A stretch of DNA of 64,000 bases from Sphingobacterium sp. ML3W (GTDB lineage Bacteria > Bacteroidota > Bacteroidia > Sphingobacteriales > Sphingobacteriaceae). Location of the stretch: positions 4,154,001 through 4,218,000 of the forward strand of contig NZ_CP009278.1 of NCBI RefSeq assembly GCF_000747525.1, written 5' to 3'. Of this stretch, positions 51,934-60,392 are shown one piece after another (the stretch's first letter is position 1; the number at the start of each line of letters is the position of its first letter). Under the pieces are notes generated by a model, which saw nothing but the letters and a program-made list of their open reading frames with translations, did no database searches and was not told the DNA's origin. The position numbers and the translations under genes are program-made.

Positions 51934-51962
51934 AAGAAGTCCAAAAGACTTCTTCTTTTTTT
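51934..51962 (+). terminator. Intrinsic terminator after the ECF sigma operon
   Basis: 8-bp stem AAGAAGTC (51934-51941 with 51947-51954), five-base loop, long T-run (CTTCTTTTTTTT). Situated just before the aminotransferase start at 51978. Confidence 0.85.
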
Positions 51963-51977
51963 TAAAACAACGATAAG

Positions 51978-53165
51978 ATGTTAAGTAACCGCGAACTTTT
52001 TTTGCTAAATACTGCTCAAACTTCCAATTCTCCTAGAATGATTGAAATTGCAAAAGCGGAGGGAGTTTATTTATATGGGCCAAATGGCGAAGAATATATG
52101 GATTTAGTATCTGGATTCAATGTAAGTAATATAGGGCATAGAAATCCAAAAGTTATTCAAGCAATCCAAAAACAACTTGAAAAATATTTACATGTTACTG
52201 TATACGGAGAGTTTGTACAAGCACCGCAGGTAGAGTTTGCTACTGATTTATTAGCGATACTTCCCAAACACTTTCAATCTGTCTATTTTACGAACTCTGG
52301 AGCCGAAGCTGTGGAGGGAAGTATGAAAGTTGCTAAGCGTTTTACAGGTAGAAGACAAATTATAGCTGCTAAAAAAGCTTATCACGGCAGTACACAGGGA
52401 GCGCTAAGTCTTATTGGTAATGAACAATATCATAGTGCATATGCTCCACTACTACCAGAAATAGAATTTATAACATTTAATGATGTTTCAGATCTAAAGC
52501 TAATAACTGAAAAAACTGCGGCAGTAATTATTGAGGCTATTCAAGGTGAAGCTGGTGTACGTGTACCTGATGTTGACTATATGCAAGCATTACGAAAACG
52601 CTGCGATGAAACAGGAACATTATTAATCTTCGATGAGATTCAAACCGGTTTTGGAAGAACAGGAAAGTTATTCGCTTTCGAACATTATGGTATGGTACCA
52701 GACATCTTGATGCTTGCCAAAGGTATTGGAGGTGGTATGCCTTTGGGTGCATTTGTAGCTTCTAAAGAAGTTATGGATGTAATTAAAGACAATCCCATGC
52801 TAGGCCATATCACTACATTTGGAGGGCACCCCGTCAGTTGTGCTGCTGCAAAAGCATCACTGGAGGTCATATTAGAAAATAAATTAGTAGAACAAGTAGC
52901 TGAAAAAGAACAACTATTTAAAAGTCTATTAAAACATTCTAAAATCAAAGAAATTAGAGGAAAAGGACTCATGATGTGTCTCCAACTTGAAAATTTTGAT
53001 CAAGTATATAATGTAAGTAATTATTGTGCACAACAAGGGATCATGATTGATTGGTATCTCCACTGCGAAACAGCATTGCGAGTAGCACCTCCTTTGACCA
53101 TATCAAATGAAGAAATTGAGAAGGCTTGCAAAATTATCCTAGCAGGTATAGAAAAATATGCTTAG
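51978..53165 (+). CDS. Class III PLP-dependent aminotransferase (acetylornithine/4-aminobutyrate type)
   Basis: 395-aa enzyme. Motifs: YMDLVSGFNVSNIGHRNPKVIQAI, VYFTNSGAEAVEGSMKVAKRFTGRRQIIA (PLP-phosphate contact), AYHGSTQGALS, TLLIFDEIQTGFGRTGKLFAFEHYG (Asp219 binds the pyridine nitrogen) and LMLAKGIGGGMPLGAFV with Lys248 as the Schiff-base lysine. Family class III includes ArgD, GabT, ornithine and lysine aminotransferases; the sequence does not decide among them. It stands alone after a terminator, 37 bp ahead of the GDSL hydrolase gene on the same strand. Confidence 0.9.
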   Translation: MLSNRELFLLNTAQTSNSPRMIEIAKAEGVYLYGPNGEEYMDLVSGFNVSNIGHRNPKVIQAIQKQLEKYLHVTVYGEFVQAPQVEFATDLLAILPKHFQSVYFTNSGAEAVEGSMKVAKRFTGRRQIIAAKKAYHGSTQGALSLIGNEQYHSAYAPLLPEIEFITFNDVSDLKLITEKTAAVIIEAIQGEAGVRVPDVDYMQALRKRCDETGTLLIFDEIQTGFGRTGKLFAFEHYGMVPDILMLAKGIGGGMPLGAFVASKEVMDVIKDNPMLGHITTFGGHPVSCAAAKASLEVILENKLVEQVAEKEQLFKSLLKHSKIKEIRGKGLMMCLQLENFDQVYNVSNYCAQQGIMIDWYLHCETALRVAPPLTISNEEIEKACKIILAGIEKYA

Positions 53166-53202
53166 TTTTTTTTATATTTAGTTTCCTAACGAAGAGCTAA
53201 AT

Positions 53203-53964
53203 ATGAAAACAAATCGCAGATCATTTATTACAAAAACTATTATTGGCGCTAGTTTACTAACTAACGCCAATTTGCTTACTGCTCAGGCAGAAACGCTAGC
53301 CGGTTTAAAAAAATCGAAGAAAATAAACATAACACCAAATGACGTCATCTTATTTCAAGGTGATTCCATCACCGACAATGGTCGAGATAGAAATAATAAA
53401 AATGTCAATGATAACGGCGCCCTTGGCTATGGTTATGCCAATCTAGCTGCCGCCAGTTTATTAGAGAAGTTTGCCAGTAAAAATATCAAGATATACAATC
53501 GAGGCATCAGTGGAAATCGAATACCTGATCTCCAAAACAGATGGCAGGAAGATACTATTGACCTCAAACCTACAATTTTGAGCATTCTGATTGGCGTAAA
53601 TGATTTTTGGCGCACTAAAGATAGTAATGCAATTAATACACCTGAACAATTCAAAAAACAATATCAGACATTAATACAACAAACCTTAGAGAAATTACCA
53701 AATGTGAAACTGATTATTGGTGAACCATTTGGGGTGAAAAATGTTAACCATGTAAAGGACGATTGGTTTCCTGAATTCGCAGGATATCAAGCAGCCTGTG
53801 TAGATATATCAAAAGAATTTGACACAGCTTTAATTCCATACCAATCTATTTTTGATCAAGCTGAGCGTGATGCTCCTGGATCCTACTGGACAACAGATGG
53901 GGTACATACGACCATGGCTGGAGCGAGCCTAATGGCAAAGGGTTGGTTAGATATCATAAAATAG
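53203..53964 (+). CDS. Exported SGNH/GDSL-family hydrolase with Tat-like signal
   Basis: 253-aa esterase-like protein. The N-terminus NRRSFITK followed by a hydrophobic stretch is a twin-arginine signal. Block I is FQGDSITDNG (Ser55), block II has the Gly in RGISGNR, block III is IGVNDFW with the Asn, and block V is DGVHTTMAG (Asp232 and His235), so the catalytic triad is complete. Substrates of such proteins include acetylated glycans and lipids. It probably shares a transcript with the aminotransferase upstream. Its last codons lie inside the left arm of the terminator hairpin interrupted by an IS element, so the reading frame is intact but termination is probably altered. Confidence 0.88.
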   Translation: MKTNRRSFITKTIIGASLLTNANLLTAQAETLAGLKKSKKINITPNDVILFQGDSITDNGRDRNNKNVNDNGALGYGYANLAAASLLEKFASKNIKIYNRGISGNRIPDLQNRWQEDTIDLKPTILSILIGVNDFWRTKDSNAINTPEQFKKQYQTLIQQTLEKLPNVKLIIGEPFGVKNVNHVKDDWFPEFAGYQAACVDISKEFDTALIPYQSIFDQAERDAPGSYWTTDGVHTTMAGASLMAKGWLDIIK

Positions 53965-54006
53965 AAAAGGCGCCTAAATAGAGTGCCCCCAAAAGTTTAG
54001 ACAAAT

Positions 54007-54852
54007 TTAGTTATTAGATTTGTTATTATAATGAGCTCGATATTCCATCGGGCTCATTCCGTTTAAATTGAGTTTTATTCTGTTGTTGTTATAATATTCG
54101 ATATATTCTCTTATATCTTTTTCAAGTTGATTAGTTGATTCATATTTCTTTTGGTAATACAGTTCTGATTTAAGGATCCCGAAAAAGTTCTCGATTATAG
54201 CATTGTCCAGGCAATTGCCTTTTCGGGACATGCTCTGTATAATTCCGTTTTGTTTTAGTTTTTTTTGGTATTGTACCATTTGGTACTGCCATCCTTGGTC
54301 GGAATGTAGAATGAGTCCCGAAGAGTCAGTATCAAGTTTTCCTATGGCCTTATCAAGCATTTCCATTATCCCGCGAAAGTTTGGTCGATCACTTAAATTA
54401 TAACTAATAATCTCCTGATTGAACAGGTCGATGATCGGTGAAAGATATAGTTTTTTGTCCCTGACCCGGAATTCGGTAACATCGGTCGACCATTTTTGAA
54501 AAGGTTTCACAGCTTTAAAGTTTCTCTCAATGATGTTTTGCGCTATCTTTCCATGTTCTCCTCTGTAAGAACGGTATTTTTTAACCCTGATCGAACTTTT
54601 CAGACCAAGGTCCCCCATCAATCTGTAGACAGTCTTGTGGTTTATTCTATATCCATCCTTACGAATGCTCAGGGTGATACGACGATATCCATATCTTCCC
54701 TTATGAACAAGATAGGTATTTTTGATCGCCTCTTTGATATGAATATATCTGTCCTGTCGATTATCATCTTTGAGATAATAATAGAAGGTACTCCTTGCCT
54801 TTTGCATGCAGATCAGAAGAATCTCCAAGCTAAACTTTGGCCTTAGTTCCAT
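54007..54852 (-). CDS. IS3-family transposase OrfB (DDE catalytic subunit)
   Basis: 281-aa catalytic half. The DDE residues are TDVTEF (first Asp), HSDQGWQY (second Asp), and the Glu in AIIENFFGILKSELYYQK; the region between the second Asp and the Glu (MSRKGNCLDNAIIE) is the IS3 signature. An upstream HTH-like part (YGYRRITLSIRKDGYRINHKTVYRLMGDLGLKS) matches HTH_21. Its ATG overlaps the stop of OrfA by one base in TAATG. In IS150 an OrfAB fusion is made by frameshifting at an A-rich site; here CAAAAAG lies near the OrfA end, so either coupling or frameshifting is possible. Confidence 0.95.
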   Translation of the reverse strand: MELRPKFSLEILLICMQKARSTFYYYLKDDNRQDRYIHIKEAIKNTYLVHKGRYGYRRITLSIRKDGYRINHKTVYRLMGDLGLKSSIRVKKYRSYRGEHGKIAQNIIERNFKAVKPFQKWSTDVTEFRVRDKKLYLSPIIDLFNQEIISYNLSDRPNFRGIMEMLDKAIGKLDTDSSGLILHSDQGWQYQMVQYQKKLKQNGIIQSMSRKGNCLDNAIIENFFGILKSELYYQKKYESTNQLEKDIREYIEYYNNNRIKLNLNGMSPMEYRAHYNNKSNN

Positions 54853-55385
54853 TATGGCTTGCGCTTACTGTCTTTTTGAACTAAGGCATGTAACTTTTTT
54901 AGCAAAGCATTTTCCGCACGTAGGTACTCCAGTTCCTGCTGAAGTTGTTCCTCCCTAGTCAGGGGAACCTTAGAAGCTCGCTTCTTTCGTTTGTTAGGTA
55001 ATCTGTCATTCTTTTCCATTGGTGGTCGGCCTTTAACTTGGGGCTTTAATCCCTCAAAGCCATGTGCTTCAACCTGCTTCCGCCAATTAGCAATAATAGA
55101 AGGGCTAGGAAGATTGAAGCGCAGCATGGCCTCCATCAAAGATAGATTTTCTTCTTGAATTATTTGGAGTACGGAGATTTTAAAGGATTGGGAATATACT
55201 GCATTACCTCCACGGGGCTTTAAGCCTTCAATGCCAAACGACTCGAATTGCATTTGCCAACGCCTGACCATCTCTCGGGGTAGGGAATTTTTTTTAGCAA
55301 TGGTTTTTGCTGAACCCTGACCCTGAACGATCATATCGACAATACTAAGTTTGAATTCCAAACTATGTTTTTTGTTTTTTCTCAT
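54852..55385 (-). CDS. IS3-family transposase OrfA (DNA-binding subunit)
   Basis: 177-aa protein with two helix-turn-helix segments: FKLSIVDMIVQGQGSAKTIAKKNSLPREMVRRWQMQFESFG and FKISVLQIIQEENLSLMEAMLRFNLPSPSIIANWRKQVEAHG. A basic linker and a leucine-rich coiled coil, LTREEQLQQELEYLRAENALLKKLHAL, follow for dimerisation. This double-HTH layout is that of IS150-group InsJ/OrfA. ATG 55385 lies near the right end of the element. Intact, overlapping OrfB by one base. Confidence 0.94.
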   Translation of the reverse strand: MRKNKKHSLEFKLSIVDMIVQGQGSAKTIAKKNSLPREMVRRWQMQFESFGIEGLKPRGGNAVYSQSFKISVLQIIQEENLSLMEAMLRFNLPSPSIIANWRKQVEAHGFEGLKPQVKGRPPMEKNDRLPNKRKKRASKVPLTREEQLQQELEYLRAENALLKKLHALVQKDSKRKP

Positions 55386-55466
55386 AAAAATGCCCCCAGA
55401 AAGTGTCTAACTTTTTGGGGGCATTGCATAAAGGCGCCTTTTCTATTTTATGATACCATGCTATTT

Positions 55467-56675
55467 TTATATTACCTCTTTATAAGGTATCCTTTGCAAA
55501 TTGGGTAAAAAATAGGCAACTACACCTATTAATGGTAGATATGAACAAATATGATAGATAAATTCAATTGAGGTATGGTCAGCCTGCCAACCTAACAATG
55601 CCGAACCTAAGCCTCCCATTCCAAATGCAAAACCATAGAATAATCCAGAAACCATTCCTAATTTTTTAGGTAATAATTCTTGCGCATAAACGATAATTGC
55701 TGGGAATGCTGATGATAAAATTAAACCGATAATAACCACCAAAACTCCAGTCATCGTATAATCGGCATAAGGTAAAAACAAAGCAAAGGGTGCTACACCC
55801 AATACTGAAAACCAAATGACATACTTTCTTCCAAAGCGGTCGCCAAAAATACCTCCCAATAATGTTCCTGCAGCTACCGCAATCAAAAAGTAAAATAAAT
55901 ATACTTGTGCTTGAATTTCTGTTATACCGAATTTTTCCATTGTATAAAATTGAAAGTAATTCGTAATACTTGCGATATAAAAATACTTCGATATAATTAA
56001 CAACATCAATATAAAAACGGTCATATACACGCGGGTGTCAGATAAATCAGGTATTCTAACTGTGGACTTTGAATTTTGGCTTCTATTTTTAAGTTTTTCA
56101 CTGTACCAATTCCCTATATAATACGAAACAATTTGTCCAACTATACCAATTGCACAAAACCAAACAATAGAAGACTGCCCCCTTGGCAACACCAAATAAG
56201 CAACAAGAATAGGTGCTAAAGCAGTTCCTGCATTACCGCCGATTTGAAAGATTGACTGAGCCATACTACGTTTACCACCTGAAGCCAAATAAGCTACTCT
56301 AGAGGATTCTGGATGAAATATAGACGAACCGATACCAACTAGAAATACAGCGCACAAAATCATCGCATAACTTGGTGCATAGGAAAATAAAGCCATGCCA
56401 GCTATAGAGAAGCTCATACCAATAATCTGCGAGTATGGAACTGGTTTCCGATCAGTGTATGCGCCCACCACAGGTTGAAAGATTGATGCAGCTATTTGAT
56501 AAACAAGTGTAATAATACCAATTTGAGAAAAGCTTAACTGATGTTCTTCTTTCAATAGGGGATAAACTGATGGAATAACCCCTTGGATTAAATCGTTTAA
56601 TAAATGTGCAAAACTAACTGCAAGTAAAATAGAAAATTCTGGCCTGATTTTATTTTTTTGTTCTTCCATAAGCAT
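55467..56675 (-). CDS. MFS transporter, fosmidomycin-resistance (Fsr) type
   Basis: 402-aa inner-membrane transporter with 12 predicted helices. FAHLLNDLIQGVIPSVYPLLKEEHQLSFSQIGIITLVYQIAASIFQPVVGAYTDR is typical for Fsr-like proteins: the HLLND motif and the (V/I)-x-P-x-x-x-P-x-L-x-x-x-x-x-L-S-x-x-Q segment. GDRFGRKYVIWFS is the second MFS motif A. ATG 56675 is used; ATG 56669 two codons later is an alternative. It is transcribed after rlmI with a hairpin between, and its terminator is split by the IS3-family element, so read-through into the transposase genes, which run in the same direction, is possible. Substrate unknown. Confidence 0.88.
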   Translation of the reverse strand: MLMEEQKNKIRPEFSILLAVSFAHLLNDLIQGVIPSVYPLLKEEHQLSFSQIGIITLVYQIAASIFQPVVGAYTDRKPVPYSQIIGMSFSIAGMALFSYAPSYAMILCAVFLVGIGSSIFHPESSRVAYLASGGKRSMAQSIFQIGGNAGTALAPILVAYLVLPRGQSSIVWFCAIGIVGQIVSYYIGNWYSEKLKNRSQNSKSTVRIPDLSDTRVYMTVFILMLLIISKYFYIASITNYFQFYTMEKFGITEIQAQVYLFYFLIAVAAGTLLGGIFGDRFGRKYVIWFSVLGVAPFALFLPYADYTMTGVLVVIIGLILSSAFPAIIVYAQELLPKKLGMVSGLFYGFAFGMGGLGSALLGWQADHTSIEFIYHICSYLPLIGVVAYFLPNLQRIPYKEVI

Positions 56676-56677
56676 AA

Positions 56678-56709
56678 AGAAGAGGTTACTGTACGCAGCA
56701 ACCTCTTCT
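56678..56709 (-). terminator. Hairpin between rlmI and the Fsr-type transporter gene
   Basis: Perfect 10-bp stem (56678-56687 with 56700-56709) with an inner CTG/CAG pairing around TACG. It lies directly between the rlmI stop and the transporter ATG at 56675, too close for a second promoter to fit easily. It could terminate part of the rlmI transcript or control transporter translation. T-run weak. Confidence 0.55.
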
Positions 56710-56716
56710 GTTTATT

Positions 56717-57904
56717 TTAAATAACTCTTACTAATAATCCTTTTAAGTACTCTCCTTCCGGAAAAGATGCCCTTACTGGGTGATCATCGGGTTGATGAAA
56801 CTGTTTGATAAACTGTATTTCTTTACCAGCATCCAGCGCAGCCCATGCCAGAACCTGCTTAAAGGTATCGATATCCATTGCTCCAGAACAGGAAAATGTT
56901 GCTAACAAGCCCCCTGATTCCAAGAGCATAAGCCCTCTCCTATTTAAATCCTTATAGGCACGAGAAGCACGTTCTAAAGATGATCTGGAAGGTGCATATT
57001 TCGGTGGATCTAAAATTATTACATCGAATTTTTCATTGCCTTCAGCAAAAATTTTCAGTTGCTTATTGACATCTGACTGGATTGCGGTATAGTTTGTTGT
57101 ATCATAGCCATTCAAAATCATGTTACCATTGAGTGTTTCGATGGCCAATGCCGAACTATCCACAGATGTTACACTTGCAGCACCTCCTCGGAACGCGTTT
57201 AAAGTGAAACCACCTGAATAACAAAAGCAATCCAAAACCTTTTTACCTTTTACATAATGAGCCGTTAAAGCCCTGTTTTCACGTTGATCACAATAGAACC
57301 CTGATTTTTGACCATCTACAATATTTACTTGATATCGAATACCATTTTCAACAATCTCAACAAATTCGGGAGGAGTTTCACCAAAAATAACACCGTTAGT
57401 ATCCGGTAAGCCTTCATATTCACGAGACTTAAGGTCAGACCTCTCATAGATGCCTTTAGGGCTTAATAATTTATTAAGTTCGTCTATTACAACATTCTTA
57501 ATCTTCTCCACCCCTGCTGCGTGCACTTGTATAGAGATATAATCGGCATATTTATCAACGATTAAGCCCGGTACAAAATCAGCCTCAGCAAAAATCAATC
57601 TAGCTGTATCATTCTCTCCTGCAACCAACAAATGACGGCGAGCTTCAACAGCTTTTTGAATCCTTGTCCTCCACCATTGGTCATCAATTTGCTGATCCGG
57701 ATGCCACTCTAATAAACGAACAGCAACACGAGATGAATCGTGAAAAAGGCCAAAGGCTATAAACTCATTTTCTGCATTAAAAACAGTAACGACATCCCCA
57801 TTTTCAGGTGCACCGTCTATACGCTTTATTGCACCAGAAAAAATCCAAGGATGAAGCTGCCAAGCTGCTTTATCTTTTCCTTTATTCAGAATAATTTTTT
57901 TCAT
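56717..57904 (-). CDS. rlmI: RlmI-like class I SAM-dependent rRNA (cytosine-C5) methyltransferase
   Basis: 395-aa enzyme, start set at ATG 57904, two codons after a GTG. An N-terminal PUA-like domain (residues 1-75, KGKDKAAWQLHPWIFSGAIKRIDG) precedes a linker domain and the Rossmann methyltransferase: KKVLDCFCYSGGFTLNAFRGGAASVTSVDSS (SAM motif I) and FDVIILDPPKYAPSRSSLERASRAYKDLNRRG (motif IV, DPPKYA). This matches RlmI, which methylates C1962 of 23S rRNA. Gene position next to a transporter is not informative. Confidence 0.88.
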   Translation of the reverse strand: MKKIILNKGKDKAAWQLHPWIFSGAIKRIDGAPENGDVVTVFNAENEFIAFGLFHDSSRVAVRLLEWHPDQQIDDQWWRTRIQKAVEARRHLLVAGENDTARLIFAEADFVPGLIVDKYADYISIQVHAAGVEKIKNVVIDELNKLLSPKGIYERSDLKSREYEGLPDTNGVIFGETPPEFVEIVENGIRYQVNIVDGQKSGFYCDQRENRALTAHYVKGKKVLDCFCYSGGFTLNAFRGGAASVTSVDSSALAIETLNGNMILNGYDTTNYTAIQSDVNKQLKIFAEGNEKFDVIILDPPKYAPSRSSLERASRAYKDLNRRGLMLLESGGLLATFSCSGAMDIDTFKQVLAWAALDAGKEIQFIKQFHQPDDHPVRASFPEGEYLKGLLVRVI

Positions 57905-58006
57905 CGACACAAAAGTACAGGTTTTTCGATGATTTGAATAACTTCTTGTATGCTTAATTTATCCGTGTACTTTCGAGGTTAACTTTTGTAGGTATTAATT
58001 GAGATC

Positions 58007-58050
58007 AAATAATACAATCGGTTCATTAGAATGAACCGATTGTATTATTT
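58007..58050 (-). terminator. Terminator-like hairpin overlapping the thrC stop codon
   Basis: A 21-bp perfect inverted repeat (58007-58027 with 58030-58050), only two bases apart, so the real loop is larger. The thrC stop (58045-58047) is inside the repeat. GC core with A+T-rich ends; the minus tail lacks a long T-run. Confidence 0.8.
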
Positions 58051-59352
58051 ATTAGCAATCAAATAGTTTTTGAATGCATCAAATTCAGCAGGTAATACCA
58101 CAACATCCTTCGTTTTATGTTGAAGTTGTTCTACACCTTCAGGCAACTTGATTTTTTTGAAAACCTCTTCTGAAATTGCATCCGGGAATTTACAAGGATG
58201 GGCAGTGGATAAGAAAATCGAACCATAAGACCCAGGATGTTCACCTCTATACGCCTGAGAACCCAACCATGCAATTGCCGTATGTGGGCAAGCAATATAG
58301 TGATAAGTATGATGCAACTGCTCCATAGCAGCCTTTGTTTGCTTATCAGTATAGCTGTAAGAGGTAATCATCCTATTCAGGTTTTCTAAATTATTCTCAA
58401 ATAGATCCCGAATTCGAACCCAATTACTTGGGTCTCCAACATCCATTGCATTTGCTAGTGTTTGTATAGATGGTTTGGGTTCATATAATCCATTCCTAAG
58501 AAAACGAGGAACAGTATCATTTGCATTAGTAGCTGCAACAAATTGTTCTACAGGAAGTCCCATTTTATAAGCCAGTAATCCTGCTCCAATATTACCAAAA
58601 TTACCACTGGGAACGGTAAAAACAACACGATCGATTCCCTGTGCTTTTAGTTGTGCGTATGCGTAGAAATAATAGAATGTCTGTGGAATCAATCGGGCAA
58701 TATTAATAGAATTAGCAGATGTAAGTCTAAGACATCCATTGAGCTCCTGGTCATTAAAAGCACGCTTAACTAAAGCCTGACAATCATCGAAAGTACCGTC
58801 AACCTCAATTGCTCTTATATTTCGACCATTAGTTGTTAATTGTAATTCCTGAATCTCAGAAACTTTACCCTTAGGATATAAGATCGTTACGCGAGTACCC
58901 TCAACACCTAAAAATCCGGAAGCTACCGCCCCCCCCGTATCGCCCGAAGTTGCGACTAAAACATCTAGTAAAGCATCATCAGAAGTAGAAAAATAAGCCA
59001 TTACCCGACTCATAAATCGTGCTCCAAAATCCTTGAAGGCATAAGAAGGCCCATGAAATAATTCTAAAACGCCTGTATCTGCACTTAAGAATTTAACCGG
59101 AGCATTAAAGCTAATCGCATCTTCAATTATATTTTTTAATGCATCAGAAGGAATATCATCCTCAATAAAAGTTTGAGCAATTCTAAATGCTATTTCCTGA
59201 ATTGAATATTGTTGAATATTTTTTATAAAATAAGGATCCAATTGAGGTATCACTTCTGGCATATAAAGACCTTTATCTGCAGGTAAGGAGTTGAAAACCG
59301 CTTCTTTAAATGATACACGTAGTGCTTTATTATTGGTACTATAAAATTTCAT
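58045..59352 (-). CDS. thrC: Threonine synthase
   Basis: 435-aa PLP enzyme converting O-phosphohomoserine to threonine. The N-terminus MKFYSTNNKALRVSFKEAVFNSLPADKGLYMPE and the PLP lysine Lys107 in FHGPSYAFKDFGARF are diagnostic, as are VATSGDTGGAVASGFLG, VPSGNFGNIGAGLLAYKMGLP and STAHPCKFPDAI. Length matches the longer class of bacterial ThrC. Last gene of thrA-thrB-thrC; 7 bp separate it from thrB. Expression would follow the attenuator ahead of thrA. ATG 59352. Confidence 0.97.
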   Translation of the reverse strand: MKFYSTNNKALRVSFKEAVFNSLPADKGLYMPEVIPQLDPYFIKNIQQYSIQEIAFRIAQTFIEDDIPSDALKNIIEDAISFNAPVKFLSADTGVLELFHGPSYAFKDFGARFMSRVMAYFSTSDDALLDVLVATSGDTGGAVASGFLGVEGTRVTILYPKGKVSEIQELQLTTNGRNIRAIEVDGTFDDCQALVKRAFNDQELNGCLRLTSANSINIARLIPQTFYYFYAYAQLKAQGIDRVVFTVPSGNFGNIGAGLLAYKMGLPVEQFVAATNANDTVPRFLRNGLYEPKPSIQTLANAMDVGDPSNWVRIRDLFENNLENLNRMITSYSYTDKQTKAAMEQLHHTYHYIACPHTAIAWLGSQAYRGEHPGSYGSIFLSTAHPCKFPDAISEEVFKKIKLPEGVEQLQHKTKDVVVLPAEFDAFKNYLIANK

Positions 59353-59359
59353 AATAATT

Positions 59360-60340
59360 CTAATTTAATACTTTAGGTCCTTGAATATTTACACCAGATA
59401 CGTAACCAAAACTCTCTATGTCAGCCAAACCAAGATGAGCTTGAATCTTGTCCACAATTTGTTTAGCCTTATCGCGATCTCTCGTAAAAGCCACCACCGA
59501 AGGTCCAGATCCAGAAATACCAAAACTTAATGCCCCATTTTCCAAAGCAATTTGTTTCATCTCATAAAACTGAGGTATTAAAATCGCACGAGTAGGTTCT
59601 ATGAGCACGTCTTTCATACTTCTAGCAATCAAGTCATAATCTTCTTTAAATAAACCGGCCACTAATCCTGCAATATTTCCCCATTGTATAACTGCATCTT
59701 TTAACAATATTTTCTCTTTGATTAATTGCCTTGCATCTCGCGTAGGTACATCTACCTGTGGAAATACAACAGCTGCAATTAGTTCCTGAGGAACGGGCAG
59801 CGGAATCAAATCCAAAGGATCGTTCCCTCTTATTAAGGTGATGCCTCCAAATAACGAAGGAGCTACATTGTCTGCATGACCATGTCCACAAGCAAGACGT
59901 TCCCCTTCTACACAAAAGGGAAGTAATTCATCTTTGGATAACGGATCTCCCAACATTTTATTGATGGCATATAATCCTGCAACCGTACTGGCTGCACTGG
60001 AACCTAACCCCGATCCAATCGGCATATGTTTATGCAATTCAATCTCGACTCCCACCTGATCTTGTAGGTCCAAATGTTGTAATAAAAATTGAACACAAGC
60101 GGATACTGTATTTTGATTGGTATCTAGGGGAAGTCGTCCATCGTCGCCAGTTATTTTAGTAATAACAACACCTGGCTTATTTGTTTTACGCATGACGACC
60201 TCATCACCTGGTTCTTCTAGAGCAAACCCTAAGATATCAAAGCCACAAATCATATTCGCGACTGTCGCAGGAGCAAAGACTCGAACTTCAGCCAGCATAG
60301 TATCAACGTTTATTTTTTTCTTCAAGTATGAAGTATTCAT
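59360..60340 (-). CDS. thrB: Homoserine kinase
   Basis: 326-aa GHMP kinase. The start is placed at ATG 60340; a TTG at 60346 only adds two residues. Key motifs: VFAPATVANMICGFDILGFALEEPGDEV (N-terminal), the ATP-binding PMGSGLGSSAASTVAGLYAIN, and FGISGSGPSVVAFTRDRDKA near the C-terminus. It phosphorylates homoserine for threonine synthesis. Position between thrA (53 bp upstream) and thrC confirms the assignment. Confidence 0.96.
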   Translation of the reverse strand: MNTSYLKKKINVDTMLAEVRVFAPATVANMICGFDILGFALEEPGDEVVMRKTNKPGVVITKITGDDGRLPLDTNQNTVSACVQFLLQHLDLQDQVGVEIELHKHMPIGSGLGSSAASTVAGLYAINKMLGDPLSKDELLPFCVEGERLACGHGHADNVAPSLFGGITLIRGNDPLDLIPLPVPQELIAAVVFPQVDVPTRDARQLIKEKILLKDAVIQWGNIAGLVAGLFKEDYDLIARSMKDVLIEPTRAILIPQFYEMKQIALENGALSFGISGSGPSVVAFTRDRDKAKQIVDKIQAHLGLADIESFGYVSGVNIQGPKVLN

Positions 60341-60392
60341 AATCAATATTTTGAAACTGTTGTTTATAACAACAGCTGTGGTGAAACTTTAA

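Larger units (their letters stand above)
53979..55428 (-). mobile_element. IS3-family (IS150-like) insertion sequence
   Basis: 1450 bp, with two overlapping minus-strand genes. Both ends carry TGCCCCCAAAA starting five bases inside (53984 and, in complement, ending 55423), followed by a GTTTAGACA/AGTTAGACA variant. The 4-bp direct repeat TAAA flanks it. Both ORFs are intact and the ends are complete, so it is likely active. It sits in the loop of a terminator hairpin. Confidence 0.9.
53952..55455. terminator. Bidirectional terminator hairpin split by an IS element
   Basis: Arms of 23 nt, 53952-53974 and 55433-55455, are perfect reverse complements, with the GC core GGCGCC next to the loop. 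Flanking each arm on the inside is TAAA (53975-53978 and 55429-55432), the target duplication. Excising 53979-55432 restores a 23-bp stem with a TAAA loop between the convergent GDSL and Fsr-type genes. In its present state the arms are 1.46 kb apart and probably cannot act as a terminator. Confidence 0.85.
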
